A stretch of 64,000 bases of DNA from Planctomycetota bacterium (GTDB lineage: Bacteria; Planctomycetota; UBA1135; GCA-002686595), in NCBI GenBank assembly GCA_029259655.1, contig JAJDET010000163.1, positions 24,558-88,557 on the forward strand, given 5' to 3'. The first letter of the stretch is position 1, and each line of letters begins with the position of its first letter. Positions 49,784 to 59,162 of this stretch are shown here, in pieces. The position numbers and the translations under genes were made by a program. The notes below the pieces were generated by a model. That model did no database searches, was not told where the DNA came from, and saw only the letters and a list, made by a program, of their open reading frames with translations.

Positions 49784-51028
49784 TCAGGAGCTCGTGGGCG
49801 CGGTCCCGGAGGCGTCGCGCGCGCGCAGCTCGCCGAGCAGGATCGGCACGGCCACCTTCACCATCAGCGTGAAGAGCAGGAATCCGACGGAGAAGATGCC
49901 GACCGAGATCAGGATCTCGGAGCGCGAGGGGAAGTACTCGTAGATCTCGCCCAGCGTGTCGGGCGTGAGCCCCGGGATCACGAGCCCCATGCCCTTCTCG
50001 ATGTAGACGCCCACGTAGATGAGCCCGCAGCCGAGGTTCAGCGTCCACGGGTTCCGCCGCGTCCACGGGATGATGAACAGCACGAACGCGACGACCGACG
50101 CGATCACCGAGAACCACATGTAGGGCACGATCGAGGTGTGCTCGCCGATGCCGGTGAACATGTACTGCATGTGCAGCAGGTGCTCGGTGTTCGAGTAGTA
50201 CTCCTTGAACACCTCCGCGCCGAGCAGGAACAGGTTCACGAACATGGCGTAGGCCATGAGCTCGGCGACCTTCCAGATCGCGGCGTCCTGGATCTCGAAG
50301 CGCGTGAATCGTCGCAGGAGCTGCATCAGGACCAACAGCACGGCGGGTCCCGAGCAGAAGGCCGAGGCCAGGAAGCGCGGGGCCAGGATGGCCGAGTTCC
50401 AGAACGGCCGCGCCGGGACGCCGTTGTAGAGGAACGCCGTGACCGTGTGGATGCCGATCGCCGCGGGAATCGAGAGCAGGACGAGCGGCGTGAAGATCCC
50501 CTTTCGCGGCTGCTTCCCCCGGAACAGCGTGAACAGCATGTAGGTGACGATGATCAGGTTCAGGCCCAGGTAGCCGTTGAGCGCGATCACGTCCCACGAG
50601 AGGAGCGAGCTCGGCAGGTTCAGCCGCCCGATCCCGGGGATCAGGTGCCAGAAGCGCTCCGGGTGCCCGATGTCGACCGTCACGAACAGCCCGCACATCA
50701 CGAGCGCCGCGATGGCCAGCAGCTCGCCGAGGACGACGACCTCCTTGATCGGCTTCCAGTGGTAGACGTAGGCGGGAATGACGAGCAGGACGGCGGCGGC
50801 AGCGACGCCGACGAGGAACGTGAAGTTCCCGATGTAGAAGGCCCACGAGACCTGGTCGCGCATGCTGGTGGTGATGAGACCCACCCGGAACTGCTCGAGG
50901 TAGGCGTTCGCGCCCACGCCGACGAGTACCAGCAAGCCCACGATCCAGCCCCAGTACAGGAGGTTTCCGCGCAGCACCTGACGCAGGCTGCCGAGAGCGA
51001 ACTGGAGGAAGAGTCGGCGCCTCGACAT
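49784..51028 (-). CDS. NrfD/PsrC-type quinone-interacting membrane subunit
   Basis: A 414-residue polytopic membrane protein with about nine to ten hydrophobic helices (for example YWGWIVGLLVLVGVGANAY, ALVMCGLFVTVDIG, IVPYMWFSVIASVVAFVLF). WAFYIGNFTFLVGVAAAAVL and DIGHPERFWH are characteristic of the NrfD/PsrC/DMSO-reductase membrane subunit family, which oxidises or reduces menaquinol at the membrane. The ATG at 51028 lies 2 bp from the end of the iron-sulphur gene, so the two are co-transcribed. It should pass electrons to or from the iron-sulphur protein. Confidence 0.9.
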   Translation of the reverse strand: MSRRRLFLQFALGSLRQVLRGNLLYWGWIVGLLVLVGVGANAYLEQFRVGLITTSMRDQVSWAFYIGNFTFLVGVAAAAVLLVIPAYVYHWKPIKEVVVLGELLAIAALVMCGLFVTVDIGHPERFWHLIPGIGRLNLPSSLLSWDVIALNGYLGLNLIIVTYMLFTLFRGKQPRKGIFTPLVLLSIPAAIGIHTVTAFLYNGVPARPFWNSAILAPRFLASAFCSGPAVLLVLMQLLRRFTRFEIQDAAIWKVAELMAYAMFVNLFLLGAEVFKEYYSNTEHLLHMQYMFTGIGEHTSIVPYMWFSVIASVVAFVLFIIPWTRRNPWTLNLGCGLIYVGVYIEKGMGLVIPGLTPDTLGEIYEYFPSRSEILISVGIFSVGFLLFTLMVKVAVPILLGELRARDASGTAPTSS

Positions 51029-51030
51029 CG

Positions 51031-51912
51031 CTACACCCCGTAGAAGTAGTAGAAGCGCGGACGGGTGTTGAGCTCCGCCTTCAGCACGAAGACGCGCTTG
51101 TTCTCGAGCACGTAGCGGATCTCGCCGGACGGATCGAGCAGGTTGCCGAACTTGCGCGACCCCGTCGGGCAGACCTCGACACAGGCCGGGTACAGCCCCT
51201 CGCGCGTGCGGTGGATGCAGAACGTGCACTTCTCGACCACGCCGCGCGGGCGCGGCCGGTTGCCGAGGATGTGCGTGTCGGTGTTGACCTCGTCCTTCGG
51301 GATCTCGGGCTCGGACCAGTTGTAATGGCGCGCGCCGTAGGGACAGGCCGACATGCAGCAGCGGCAGCCGATGCACCAGTCGTAGTCGATGACCGTGATT
51401 CCGTCCGGCTCCTGCCACGTCGCGCCGACCGGGCAGGTCTTGACGCACGGAGGGTTCCGGCACTGCTGGCAGGCGACGGGGACGTAGAAGTGCCCGGGGC
51501 GCGGCACCTCCTCGGCGTCGTAGTAGGGCGTCGCGTGGGCGAAGTCGATGCCCTTGTCCTTGTCCATCTCGAGCACGCGGATCCAGTGCACCTCCGGGTC
51601 GCGGCTCTGGTTGTTCTCCTCGATGCAGGCGTACTCGCAGCGCCGGCACCCGACGCAGCGCGAGAGGTCCAGCGCGTAGGCGAACTCCACGCCGTCCATC
51701 GCCTCCTCCGTCCCGACCGTGACCTCCTTGCCGAATCGCTCGCGATACTCGCGCTCGAGATCGGCCACGATGGCCGCGATGTCCGCGGTCGAGAGCTCGC
51801 GCAGCCGATCGCGGAAGAAGGACGTGTGCGTCACGTCCGTGCAGGCGGCGACCGCGCAGCTCGCGACCGCGCACATGAAATCGCGACGGGAGAGTCCCGG
51901 TTCGCAGCTCAT
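51031..51912 (-). CDS. Four-cluster [4Fe-4S] electron-transfer protein
   Basis: A 293-residue protein with the NrfC/PsrB/HybA pattern of four cysteine clusters: CVGCRRCEYAC, CQQCRNPPCVKTC, CIGCRCCMSAC and CTFC with CVEVC further on, all 16 Cys present. The N-terminus LSRRDFMCAVASCAVAAC is a Tat-like signal, placing it on the outer face of the cytoplasmic membrane next to the NrfD subunit. It overlaps the tetrahaem cytochrome gene by 4 bp (ATGA). No molybdopterin catalytic subunit is encoded nearby. Confidence 0.92.
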   Translation of the reverse strand: MSCEPGLSRRDFMCAVASCAVAACTDVTHTSFFRDRLRELSTADIAAIVADLEREYRERFGKEVTVGTEEAMDGVEFAYALDLSRCVGCRRCEYACIEENNQSRDPEVHWIRVLEMDKDKGIDFAHATPYYDAEEVPRPGHFYVPVACQQCRNPPCVKTCPVGATWQEPDGITVIDYDWCIGCRCCMSACPYGARHYNWSEPEIPKDEVNTDTHILGNRPRPRGVVEKCTFCIHRTREGLYPACVEVCPTGSRKFGNLLDPSGEIRYVLENKRVFVLKAELNTRPRFYYFYGV

Positions 51913-52493
51913 GGCGTTCTCCTCGGTCTCGGGGGAGGGGGCTCGGGACGGATCGCTTCGAACGCGGGCGAGTGCGCGTCGTGGCAGTGCACGCACAGGA
52001 GGTACGACTTCTCGCCGTTCCAGCTCCCGGTGCGGCGACCGTGCACGCCGGCGCGCCAGTCCCTGTGCTTGTCGCCGTGACACTGCCCGCACAGGAGGTG
52101 CGATTCCTCGAAGGCGACGGGCGTCCCGTTGGCGAGGTGCAAGACGTCGCGGTTCTCGGCGTCGTGACAGTCGAGGCACCAGCGGTGCTCCTCGTCGTGG
52201 GTGAGCTCGATCTCCTTGTGCGCCCACTTCAGCTCGCGGCGCCGGGTGCGGACCGGCAGCTCGGGGTCGTGGCAGTCCGAGCACGGAAAGGCGCCCTCGG
52301 TGAACGGCGGCGGAGGCAGATGCAGGTCGTTTGCGGCCGTCGCGTCGGGGACGTAGCGCAGTACGTCGTCGTCGGGATGCGGAGAGTGGGGCTCCGCATG
52401 GCTCTCGGCACACGCCGACGCGAGGTGTGCGAGGAGGAACACCACGACGGTTCCCCACGTGCGCGCGGAGCCCGAGATCGGCATGGTCGGCAT
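51909..52493 (-). CDS. Tetrahaem c-type cytochrome
   Basis: A 194-residue exported protein with a lipobox-like signal end (FLLAHLASAC) and four CxxCH haem sites: CSDCH, CLDCH, CGQCH and CVHCH, each followed by His-rich turns for distal ligands. It is the first gene of the leftward operon and would link the iron-sulphur/NrfD pair with the larger cytochromes coded on the other strand. The C-terminus is a Pro/Arg-rich tail. A divergent promoter region of 244 bp separates it from the rightward operon. Confidence 0.9.
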   Translation of the reverse strand: MPTMPISGSARTWGTVVVFLLAHLASACAESHAEPHSPHPDDDVLRYVPDATAANDLHLPPPPFTEGAFPCSDCHDPELPVRTRRRELKWAHKEIELTHDEEHRWCLDCHDAENRDVLHLANGTPVAFEESHLLCGQCHGDKHRDWRAGVHGRRTGSWNGEKSYLLCVHCHDAHSPAFEAIRPEPPPPRPRRTP

Positions 52494-52737
52494 CGTACTG
52501 CCGAAAACGGAGCGATCTCGGCTAGGATGCGTCAGTACGCACGAGAGCTGAGGCGACTGGGATCGTGTTCCCGCGACGAGTACGCACTTGCCCGTAGCGG
52601 CGTGCGGTCCGGAGAGGAACGAATCGAACGATTCACGCGCACGCGGCCTCGGAACCCCCTACGAAGTGCGGTCGGACCGCCGCCGCGTGGCGCGTGTTCG
52701 AAGGCGCTCTCAGCGGACTTGCCCTAGAATCCGCCGC

Positions 52738-53970
52738 GTGACAAGGACGCGTGACACCGTGTCGCCGCAGAGCGTTCTCGCCTGCGTGCGACGGGCTTCT
52801 TCCTCGCCTACGTCCATCGGCCACGGTCGGTCGGACCCGCGCCGCGTATCGTCGCGGTGGGCATGGTTCGGTGCGATCCTGCTCGCGTCCTGCGCAGGCG
52901 AGGGAGAGCGACAGATCGAGATCACGCGTTCGCGAACGTACGAGCCGGTCGGCGACGAGCTCGTGCTCGGTGCGACGACGACCCAGCGACTGCGGCTCCA
53001 GAAGCCCGGCAACGTCGCGTCTCCGCAGGGTGCGAGCTCCGTGCACTGGGACACGCCGCCGGGATGGACGGAGCTCCCGCCGAGCTCCCTGCGCCAGGCG
53101 AACTTCCGCGTTGCGGGCCGGGACGATGCGGAGTGCTACCTCACCCTGCTCGCCGGCGACGGCGGCGGGGTCGTCGCGAACGTCAACCGCTGGCGCAAGC
53201 AGATGTCGCTCGCGCCCCTCGACGACACCGAGGTCGCCGCTCTGCCGCGCGCGACCTTGCTCTCGAACGAAGGTGCGCTGATCGACGTCGAGGGCGAGTG
53301 GGTCGGCATGGGCGGCGACGCGTCGGAACAAGGCTGGCGCCTCGTCGGCATCGCGGCGGCAGGCAGCGGACAGGGCGCGTTCCTCAAGATGGTCGGACCG
53401 GCGGATGCGATCGCGGCTGAACGCGACGCGTTCCTGGCGCTGGCAGCCTCGATGCACTCCGCGGCCTCCCACGGCGGTGGCGGCGAGACGGCCCACGAGC
53501 CCTCCGCGACGCCCGCGCGACGCACCAGCGGCCTCACCTGGACCGCCCCACCGGGCTGGCAACAGGCACCGGACCGAGCGATGCGCGAGGTCACGTTCAA
53601 GATGGGCGCCGACGGCGAGACGGCCGAGTGCTACGTCGCCGTGCTCGGCGGCGAGGGCGGAGGCGTCCTGCCGAACATCAACCGCTGGCGGTCGCAGCTC
53701 GGCGCCGACGCGCTCAGCGACGCGGACGCGGAGGAGCTCGATCGCCTGCCGATGCTGGGTGTCGAGGGAATCGTGGTCGACGCGGCCGGGTCCTTCGAGG
53801 GCATGGCCGGCGAGCGGTACGAGGAGGCGCTGCTCTTCGGCGCCGTCTGCCTCCTCCCGGACCGGTCCGTCTTCGTGAAGCTGGTCGGCCCGAGCGCGAC
53901 GGTCGGCCCGGAGCGCGAAGCGTTCATCGCGTTCTGCCAGTCGCTCGAGTACGAGCAAGGAAGCCAGTGA
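52738..53970 (+). CDS. Lipoprotein with internally duplicated domain
   Basis: A 410-residue protein from GTG 52738, 7 nt after a TAGAAT hexamer. A signal with lipobox (WAWFGAILLASC) follows 35 non-typical residues. Two copies of one domain occur, roughly residues 100-230 and 260-400: PPGWTELP/PPGWQQAP, AECYLTLLAGDGGG/AECYVAVLGGEGGG, VANVNRWRKQ/LPNINRWRSQ and FLKMVGP/FVKLVGP. I do not know the family. First gene of the operon leading to the cytochromes; its stop overlaps the ResB start (TGATG). Confidence 0.75.
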   Translation: MTRTRDTVSPQSVLACVRRASSSPTSIGHGRSDPRRVSSRWAWFGAILLASCAGEGERQIEITRSRTYEPVGDELVLGATTTQRLRLQKPGNVASPQGASSVHWDTPPGWTELPPSSLRQANFRVAGRDDAECYLTLLAGDGGGVVANVNRWRKQMSLAPLDDTEVAALPRATLLSNEGALIDVEGEWVGMGGDASEQGWRLVGIAAAGSGQGAFLKMVGPADAIAAERDAFLALAASMHSAASHGGGGETAHEPSATPARRTSGLTWTAPPGWQQAPDRAMREVTFKMGADGETAECYVAVLGGEGGGVLPNINRWRSQLGADALSDADAEELDRLPMLGVEGIVVDAAGSFEGMAGERYEEALLFGAVCLLPDRSVFVKLVGPSATVGPEREAFIAFCQSLEYEQGSQ

Positions 53971-55130
53971 TGCGCAAGCCGTTCGAGATGGTCCTGCGAG
54001 GTCTCTCCTCGCTATGGCTCTCCACGTCCCTCTTGATCATGCTCGGGATCCTGACCTGGCTCGGAACGCTCGAGCAGGTCGACTACGGCCTCTACGAGGT
54101 GCAGAAGAAGTACTTCGAGTCGTTCTTCCTCGTGCACCAGGCGGGACCGATCGCCATTCCGCTGCCCGGCGCCAACCTGGTTCTGTGTGTCCTGGCCGTG
54201 AACCTCTTGCTGGGCGGGATGATCCGTCTGCGTCACGGCAAGTCCACGATCGGCGTCTTCGTGACCCACATCGGGATCGCGATCCTGCTCGTGTCGAGCG
54301 CCGTCAAGCTGTACATGTCGGACGACGGATACGTGCGGCTCAACGAGAGCGAGCAAGCCAACTGGTTCCAGAGCTACTACGACTGGGAGCTCGTGATCGC
54401 GCGCGAGACGGAGAGCGGCGAGCGGGTCGAGTTCCTCGTCCCGCAAGAAGACCTGCAACGCGCCGTCGGGCCGCGATCGGTCACGTTCTCGTCGCCCGAG
54501 CTGCCGCTGGACGTCGAGGTCGCCTACTACCACGACCACTGCCGGCCAATGCCGAAAGGACCGGCCTTCGACGTCGCCGTTCCGGTGGTCGAGGGTGCAT
54601 TCCTGAAGTCGCTCCCGCGGCAGAAGGAGGCCGGCGAGAACAGCGCGGGGCTGTACGCGACGGTGGTCGAGGGGGACGGATCGCGCACCGAGGGGATCCT
54701 GTGGGGTTTCGGATCCCACCCCTGGACGGTCGAGGTCGACGGCGTGACCTGGATCCTCGACCTGCGGCGAGAGCGCTACGAGCTGCCCTTCACGATCGAG
54801 CTCGCGGACTTCCGCAAGGAGGAGCACCCGCGCATGAGCATGGCGAAGGCCTTCGAGAGCGACGTCTCCGTGATCGAGGGTGAGAGCTCGCGACCGCTCA
54901 CCATCTCCATGAACGAGCCGCTGCGCGACCGCGGCTACGTCATGTACCAGTCCTCGTGGGGGCCGCAGGACGCGCGACCCGGCGACTCGCTCTACTCGGT
55001 CTTCTCGGTCGTCCGCAACCCCGCCGACCAGTACCCGCTGTACGCGTGTATCGTCATAGCAACGGGCCTCCTGCTCCACTTCCTCCGCAAGCTCACCTTC
55101 CACGTCCGCGCGGAGGCGCGCATGGCATGA
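53970..55130 (+). CDS. resB: ResB/Ccs1-type cytochrome c maturation protein
   Basis: A 386-residue membrane protein with three N-terminal hydrophobic helices (SSLWLSTSLLIMLGILTWLG, ANLVLCVLAVNLLLGG, IGVFVTHIGIAILLVSSAVKL), a long periplasmic domain containing YVMYQSSWGPQD, and one C-terminal helix (LYACIVIATGLLLHFL). This is the layout of ResB (Ccs1), which with CcsA delivers haem to apocytochromes in System II. Length is in the family range. Coupled to both neighbours (TGATG upstream, ATGA downstream). Confidence 0.87.
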   Translation: MRKPFEMVLRGLSSLWLSTSLLIMLGILTWLGTLEQVDYGLYEVQKKYFESFFLVHQAGPIAIPLPGANLVLCVLAVNLLLGGMIRLRHGKSTIGVFVTHIGIAILLVSSAVKLYMSDDGYVRLNESEQANWFQSYYDWELVIARETESGERVEFLVPQEDLQRAVGPRSVTFSSPELPLDVEVAYYHDHCRPMPKGPAFDVAVPVVEGAFLKSLPRQKEAGENSAGLYATVVEGDGSRTEGILWGFGSHPWTVEVDGVTWILDLRRERYELPFTIELADFRKEEHPRMSMAKAFESDVSVIEGESSRPLTISMNEPLRDRGYVMYQSSWGPQDARPGDSLYSVFSVVRNPADQYPLYACIVIATGLLLHFLRKLTFHVRAEARMA

Positions 55131-57166
55131 AGCTGCAACGACGAATGTCTCTCGCGCTCGCCCTCCCGGTTCTCGCGGGGCTCGCGGGCCTCGCGGCGCC
55201 GGCCGCCGCGCAGGAATCGAACGTGCGTACGGCACCCTGGCCGGAGGCCGTGATCGAGGCCGCCGAACGACTGGCCGTCCAGGACGGCGGTCGGGTCAAG
55301 CCGCTGTACACCTACGCGAGCTTCACGCTCCTGCGCCTGCACGGCAAACGCAGCATCAAGACGCTGCACGATGAGCGCCTGACGCCCGTCGAATGGCTGC
55401 TCGACACGCTCTTCTTCCCGGCGGCGAGCTCCGAGTACGCGCTCTTCCTGGTCCAGAACTCCGAGGTGATCGACGCCATCGGCCTGTCGATCGAGGGCAA
55501 GAAGCGGCGCGACCGCTACTCGTTCAACGAGCTCCGCCCGGGGCTCGCGAGGCTCTTCCAGCTGGCGAACGAATACAGCGCTCTCGAGGAGAAGGACCGC
55601 ACCCCGGTGCAGCAACAGGTGTGGATCCTCGCGAGCAACGTCGATGCGTTCTCGCGGCTCATCACGCACATGGACTTCGCACGTTTGCCGATCCCGTTGC
55701 GTGGAGGCGAGCTCCTGACGGGTATCTTCGACGGCCGCTCGAGCATCCGCTTCGTGGACGTATTGGCGAACGTCGGACGCCTGCGCGAGCTGTATGAAGA
55801 GCTCGCCCCCGGTCACGGCGAAGAGGCGCCCGTGGGCGATGCCGCGGACTTTCACGGCCTCTCACAGCTGCTCTCCGCCGCGTCCGAGCTCACGAACGGC
55901 ACGGAGTCCCTCGCGCTCGTTCCTCCGGCGGCCTCCCGCGAGGAGACCGAGGCCTGGCTCTCGCCGTCCGACCTGTTCCTCATGGGCTTTCAGGAGGGCG
56001 AGATCGATCCGGCGCACACGAGCCTTCTCGGTTCGCTGGACGAGATTGCGCGGAACAGGAACGACCCCGCGGGCATGCGGGACTCGTTCGAGACCTTGCT
56101 CGCGGCGCAGACGGCGCTCGCGGAAGCCCGCGGTGAGCTCGGCAAGGTCGGGCTCGAGCTCGGCTACTACAAGGCGAAGCTGATCGACCGCTCGCTCTAC
56201 GCCTTCGTGCTCGCCTTCCTGCTGACGGCGTTCATGTGGCTGCGTCCGAAGAACCGGCTCCTCTACTGGTCCACGAACGGCGTGGTGGGCGTGGCGACGC
56301 TCCTCGTGTCCGTCGCGATCGTCGTCCGCTGTGTGATCCGCGGCCGGCCGCCGGTCAGCACGCTCTACGAGACGGTCCTCTTCGTGACGGCTACCGGCGC
56401 CATGGTCGCGCTCTTCGTCGAGGCGATCGGCAAGCGTCGCATCGCGCTCTCGGCCGCGGCCATCCTCGGAACGATCGGGCTCTTCGTCGCGAACGGTTAC
56501 GAGCTCCTCGACAAGCGCGACACGATGCCGAGCCTGGTCGCCGTCCTCGACACCAACTTCTGGCTGGCGACGCACGTGACGTCCATCACGCTGGGATACT
56601 CGGCGGGCATGCTGGCGGCGCTGCTGGGGAGCGTGTACCTGCTCGCGAAGCTCGTCGGCTGGCACGCGGGAGACCGCGCCTTCTACTCGAGCCTCGGCCG
56701 CATGGTGTACGGCGTGCTCTGCTTCGGGCTGATCTTCTCCGTCGTGGGGACGATCCTGGGCGGCATCTGGGCCAACGACAGCTGGGGGCGCTTCTGGGGC
56801 TGGGATCCCAAGGAGAACGGCGCGCTCCTGATCGTCCTCTCACAGCTCGTCATCCTGCACGGTCGAATGGCGGGCCTCTTGCGCGAGCACGGCGTCTGCA
56901 TGGCCGCGGCCTTCGGCGGCACGATCATCGCCTTCTCCTGGTGGGGCGTGAACCTCCTGGGAGTCGGGCTCCACAGCTACGGGTTCACGAGCGGCATCCA
57001 CACGGCGCTGTGGACGTACTACACGATCCAGTGGGGCATCGTCGGGCTGGGAGCCGTCGCCTGGCTGCGCGAGCGCGCGAGGTCGCGGGCGGCGGTCATG
57101 TCCGCCGTGGCCGACGTCGAGCTCGGGAGCACGCATGATCTCCACCGCGGAGGGACCACCGCGTGA
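55127..57166 (+). CDS. ccsA: CcsA-type haem lyase subunit with long periplasmic extension
   Basis: A 679-residue protein. Signal peptide (LALALPVLAGLAGLAAPAAA), a soluble region to about 345 with no assigned fold, then eight or so transmembrane helices with the haem-handling tryptophan-rich motif WANDSWGRFWGWDPKENGALL and conserved His (THVTSITLGYSAG, WWGVNLLGVGLHS). This is CcsA/CcmC/CcmF-type; beside ResB it makes a System II pair. The soluble N-terminal part is typical of the planctomycete-type CcsA fusions as far as I recall. ATGA upstream, GTGA downstream. Confidence 0.87.
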   Translation: MKLQRRMSLALALPVLAGLAGLAAPAAAQESNVRTAPWPEAVIEAAERLAVQDGGRVKPLYTYASFTLLRLHGKRSIKTLHDERLTPVEWLLDTLFFPAASSEYALFLVQNSEVIDAIGLSIEGKKRRDRYSFNELRPGLARLFQLANEYSALEEKDRTPVQQQVWILASNVDAFSRLITHMDFARLPIPLRGGELLTGIFDGRSSIRFVDVLANVGRLRELYEELAPGHGEEAPVGDAADFHGLSQLLSAASELTNGTESLALVPPAASREETEAWLSPSDLFLMGFQEGEIDPAHTSLLGSLDEIARNRNDPAGMRDSFETLLAAQTALAEARGELGKVGLELGYYKAKLIDRSLYAFVLAFLLTAFMWLRPKNRLLYWSTNGVVGVATLLVSVAIVVRCVIRGRPPVSTLYETVLFVTATGAMVALFVEAIGKRRIALSAAAILGTIGLFVANGYELLDKRDTMPSLVAVLDTNFWLATHVTSITLGYSAGMLAALLGSVYLLAKLVGWHAGDRAFYSSLGRMVYGVLCFGLIFSVVGTILGGIWANDSWGRFWGWDPKENGALLIVLSQLVILHGRMAGLLREHGVCMAAAFGGTIIAFSWWGVNLLGVGLHSYGFTSGIHTALWTYYTIQWGIVGLGAVAWLRERARSRAAVMSAVADVELGSTHDLHRGGTTA

Positions 57167-58569
57167 CGAGACTTCGTCGGGTCGCAGTCGCGTTCGGAGC
57201 GGGAGCTCTCGTGCTCCTCGCCTCCGCAGCGCGATTCGTACAGACCGGTGGAGACGAGGACGTCCCCCTCGGCGACTTCGGGCTCTCGCGGATCGCGACT
57301 CCCGACGGCTTGCGGCCCCCCGCCGACGACTTCTTCGTGTCCTCCGACTGCGCGCTCTGCCACCCGCGCCAGTGGGCCGAGCTCGAGGGCTCGATGCACA
57401 GCGTCTCGCACACGGACCGCTTCTACCGGAGGTTCGCCGAGCTCGCGCGCAAGGAGGCCGGCGAGGAGGTCTACACGTACTGTTCCGGCTGCCACTCGCC
57501 CGCGGGTGTGGTCACGGGTTCGATTCCCGCGCTGCCCGAGGACCGGTTGCCCGAGATCGCGCTGGACGGCGTGGGCTGCGACGTGTGCCACCAGGTCTCG
57601 GAGCTCACGGGTCACGACGGCCCGTGGGGCGAGCCGGGCAATGCCTCGCTCGTCCTCTCGCCCGGGCGCGTGAAGTACGGGCCCTTCGACGACATCGAGC
57701 GCAACCCCGCCCACGAGGGGGAACAGAACGTCGACCTCTCCACGTCGGAGTTCTGCGCGTCGTGCCACACGGTCATCCATCCGGTGAACGGGCTGCGGAT
57801 CGAGCACACCTACGACGAGTGGCGCGGGAGCATCTACGCCGAGAAAGGCATCCAGTGCCAGGACTGCCACATGCGCTCGGTCGAGGACGCGGTGCGCGTG
57901 GCCGAGACCCTCGAGCCGGTCGTGCGCCGCGGCACGATCGCGCGCAAGGGTGGAGAGCGCGAGATCGCGCTGCACACCTTCGTGGGCGGCAACGTCCACG
58001 CGGGCGAGCTGGGCGGCGGCGAGCGCCACTCGAGGGCCGCTCGCGAACGCCTGCGGAGCGCCGCGCGCCTGCACCTCGAGCTGCCGGAGAACCTCGAGGT
58101 CACCGGGTCCTCGCTCTCCTTCGAGGTCACCGTCGAGAACGTCGGAGCGGGGCACGCGCTCCCGACCAGCCTGACGGAGCTACGCCAGATGTGGGTGCAC
58201 GTCCGCGTCGTCGACGCCGCCGGCACCGTCCTGATGCAGGACGGGGCCCTGGACGACCGCGGGCACCTGACCGCGCCCGCACTGCGCTTCGGGTCCGAGC
58301 TGGTCGACGCCTCGGGCGCCGTCACGCACCGCCCGTGGGAGGCGGTGGACTTCGCCTGGAAACGCACGGTGCCCCCCAAGGGTCGCGATGGCGAGACCTT
58401 CGAGGTCGAGCTCGGGCCGGGGATCGAGAGCCCCCTCTCGATCGAGGCGCGCCTCCTCTACCGCATCGCTCCTCCGCACGTGGTGAAAGAGGTCATGGGG
58501 CCGGAGGCCTTCACGCCCGAGATCGTCGAGATGGCGACGGCTAGCGCCGAGCTGGACCTCATACGATGA
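57163..58569 (+). CDS. Pentahaem c-type cytochrome
   Basis: A 468-residue exported protein (signal AVAFGAGALVLLASAARF) with five CxxCH sites: CALCH, CSGCH, CDVCH, CASCH and CQDCH, all in the first half. The pattern SDCALCHPRQWAELEGSMHS resembles cytochrome c-554/multihaem family proteins. The second half is a haem-free beta-sandwich-like domain (LSFEVTVENVGAGHALPTS). It starts with GTG, overlapping the CcsA stop, and its stop overlaps the next gene (ATGA). It may be the redox partner that receives electrons in the periplasm. Confidence 0.88.
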   Translation: MTRLRRVAVAFGAGALVLLASAARFVQTGGDEDVPLGDFGLSRIATPDGLRPPADDFFVSSDCALCHPRQWAELEGSMHSVSHTDRFYRRFAELARKEAGEEVYTYCSGCHSPAGVVTGSIPALPEDRLPEIALDGVGCDVCHQVSELTGHDGPWGEPGNASLVLSPGRVKYGPFDDIERNPAHEGEQNVDLSTSEFCASCHTVIHPVNGLRIEHTYDEWRGSIYAEKGIQCQDCHMRSVEDAVRVAETLEPVVRRGTIARKGGEREIALHTFVGGNVHAGELGGGERHSRAARERLRSAARLHLELPENLEVTGSSLSFEVTVENVGAGHALPTSLTELRQMWVHVRVVDAAGTVLMQDGALDDRGHLTAPALRFGSELVDASGAVTHRPWEAVDFAWKRTVPPKGRDGETFEVELGPGIESPLSIEARLLYRIAPPHVVKEVMGPEAFTPEIVEMATASAELDLIR

Positions 58570-59162
58570 GCGAGATGCAACGAAGGCGAGGCACTGTGCG
58601 CGGCGTGGGAGTCCTGCTCGGCGGCCTGGCCCTGCTCTCGGTGGGCTGTCGATCGGCGGAGCCCGCCTCCGTCTACCTCCACCCCAACGCCGACTTCTCG
58701 ACCTACAGCCGTGTCGCCGTGCTGCCGTTCGGGAACCTCTCCTCGGACCGCTTCGCCGGCGAGCGCTTGCGCGAGATCCTCACGATCGAGCTCTCGGCGC
58801 TGGGTCTCTTCGACCTCGTCGAGCTGGGCGAGGTGAACCAGGTCCTGCGCAAGCAGGACGTGCCCGGCGTCACCGAGATCGGGACCGAAAAGGTCCGCGA
58901 GCTGGGCAAGGCCATGGGCGTGCAGGCGTTCCTCACCGGGAGCGTCATGGGCTACCAGGAGCGACGCCAGGGCAACATCACCGCGCCGATGATCTCCCTT
59001 TCGCTGCGGATGATCGACGTGGAGACGGGCATCCTGGTGTGGTCCGCGGCGAACGATCGGACCGGGCTCAGCGCCTGGACGCGCTTCTTCGGCGTGGGTG
59101 AGGAATCGCAGGTGGACGCATCGCGGCAACTCGTACGCGAGCTGATCGAGACGCTCTACTGA
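58566..59162 (+). CDS. CsgG/LpoB-like lipoprotein
   Basis: A 198-residue protein with a lipobox (GGLALLSVGC) and the CsgG/GNA1162 pattern: YSRVAVLPFGNLSSDRFAGE, LREILTIELSALGLFDLVE, then GKAMGVQAFLTGSVMGYQE. Proteins of this fold form outer-membrane pores or act as peptidoglycan regulators. Here it may assemble an outer-membrane conduit for the cytochromes; that is inference. Next gene overlaps (TGATG). Confidence 0.8.
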   Translation: MSEMQRRRGTVRGVGVLLGGLALLSVGCRSAEPASVYLHPNADFSTYSRVAVLPFGNLSSDRFAGERLREILTIELSALGLFDLVELGEVNQVLRKQDVPGVTEIGTEKVRELGKAMGVQAFLTGSVMGYQERRQGNITAPMISLSLRMIDVETGILVWSAANDRTGLSAWTRFFGVGEESQVDASRQLVRELIETLY

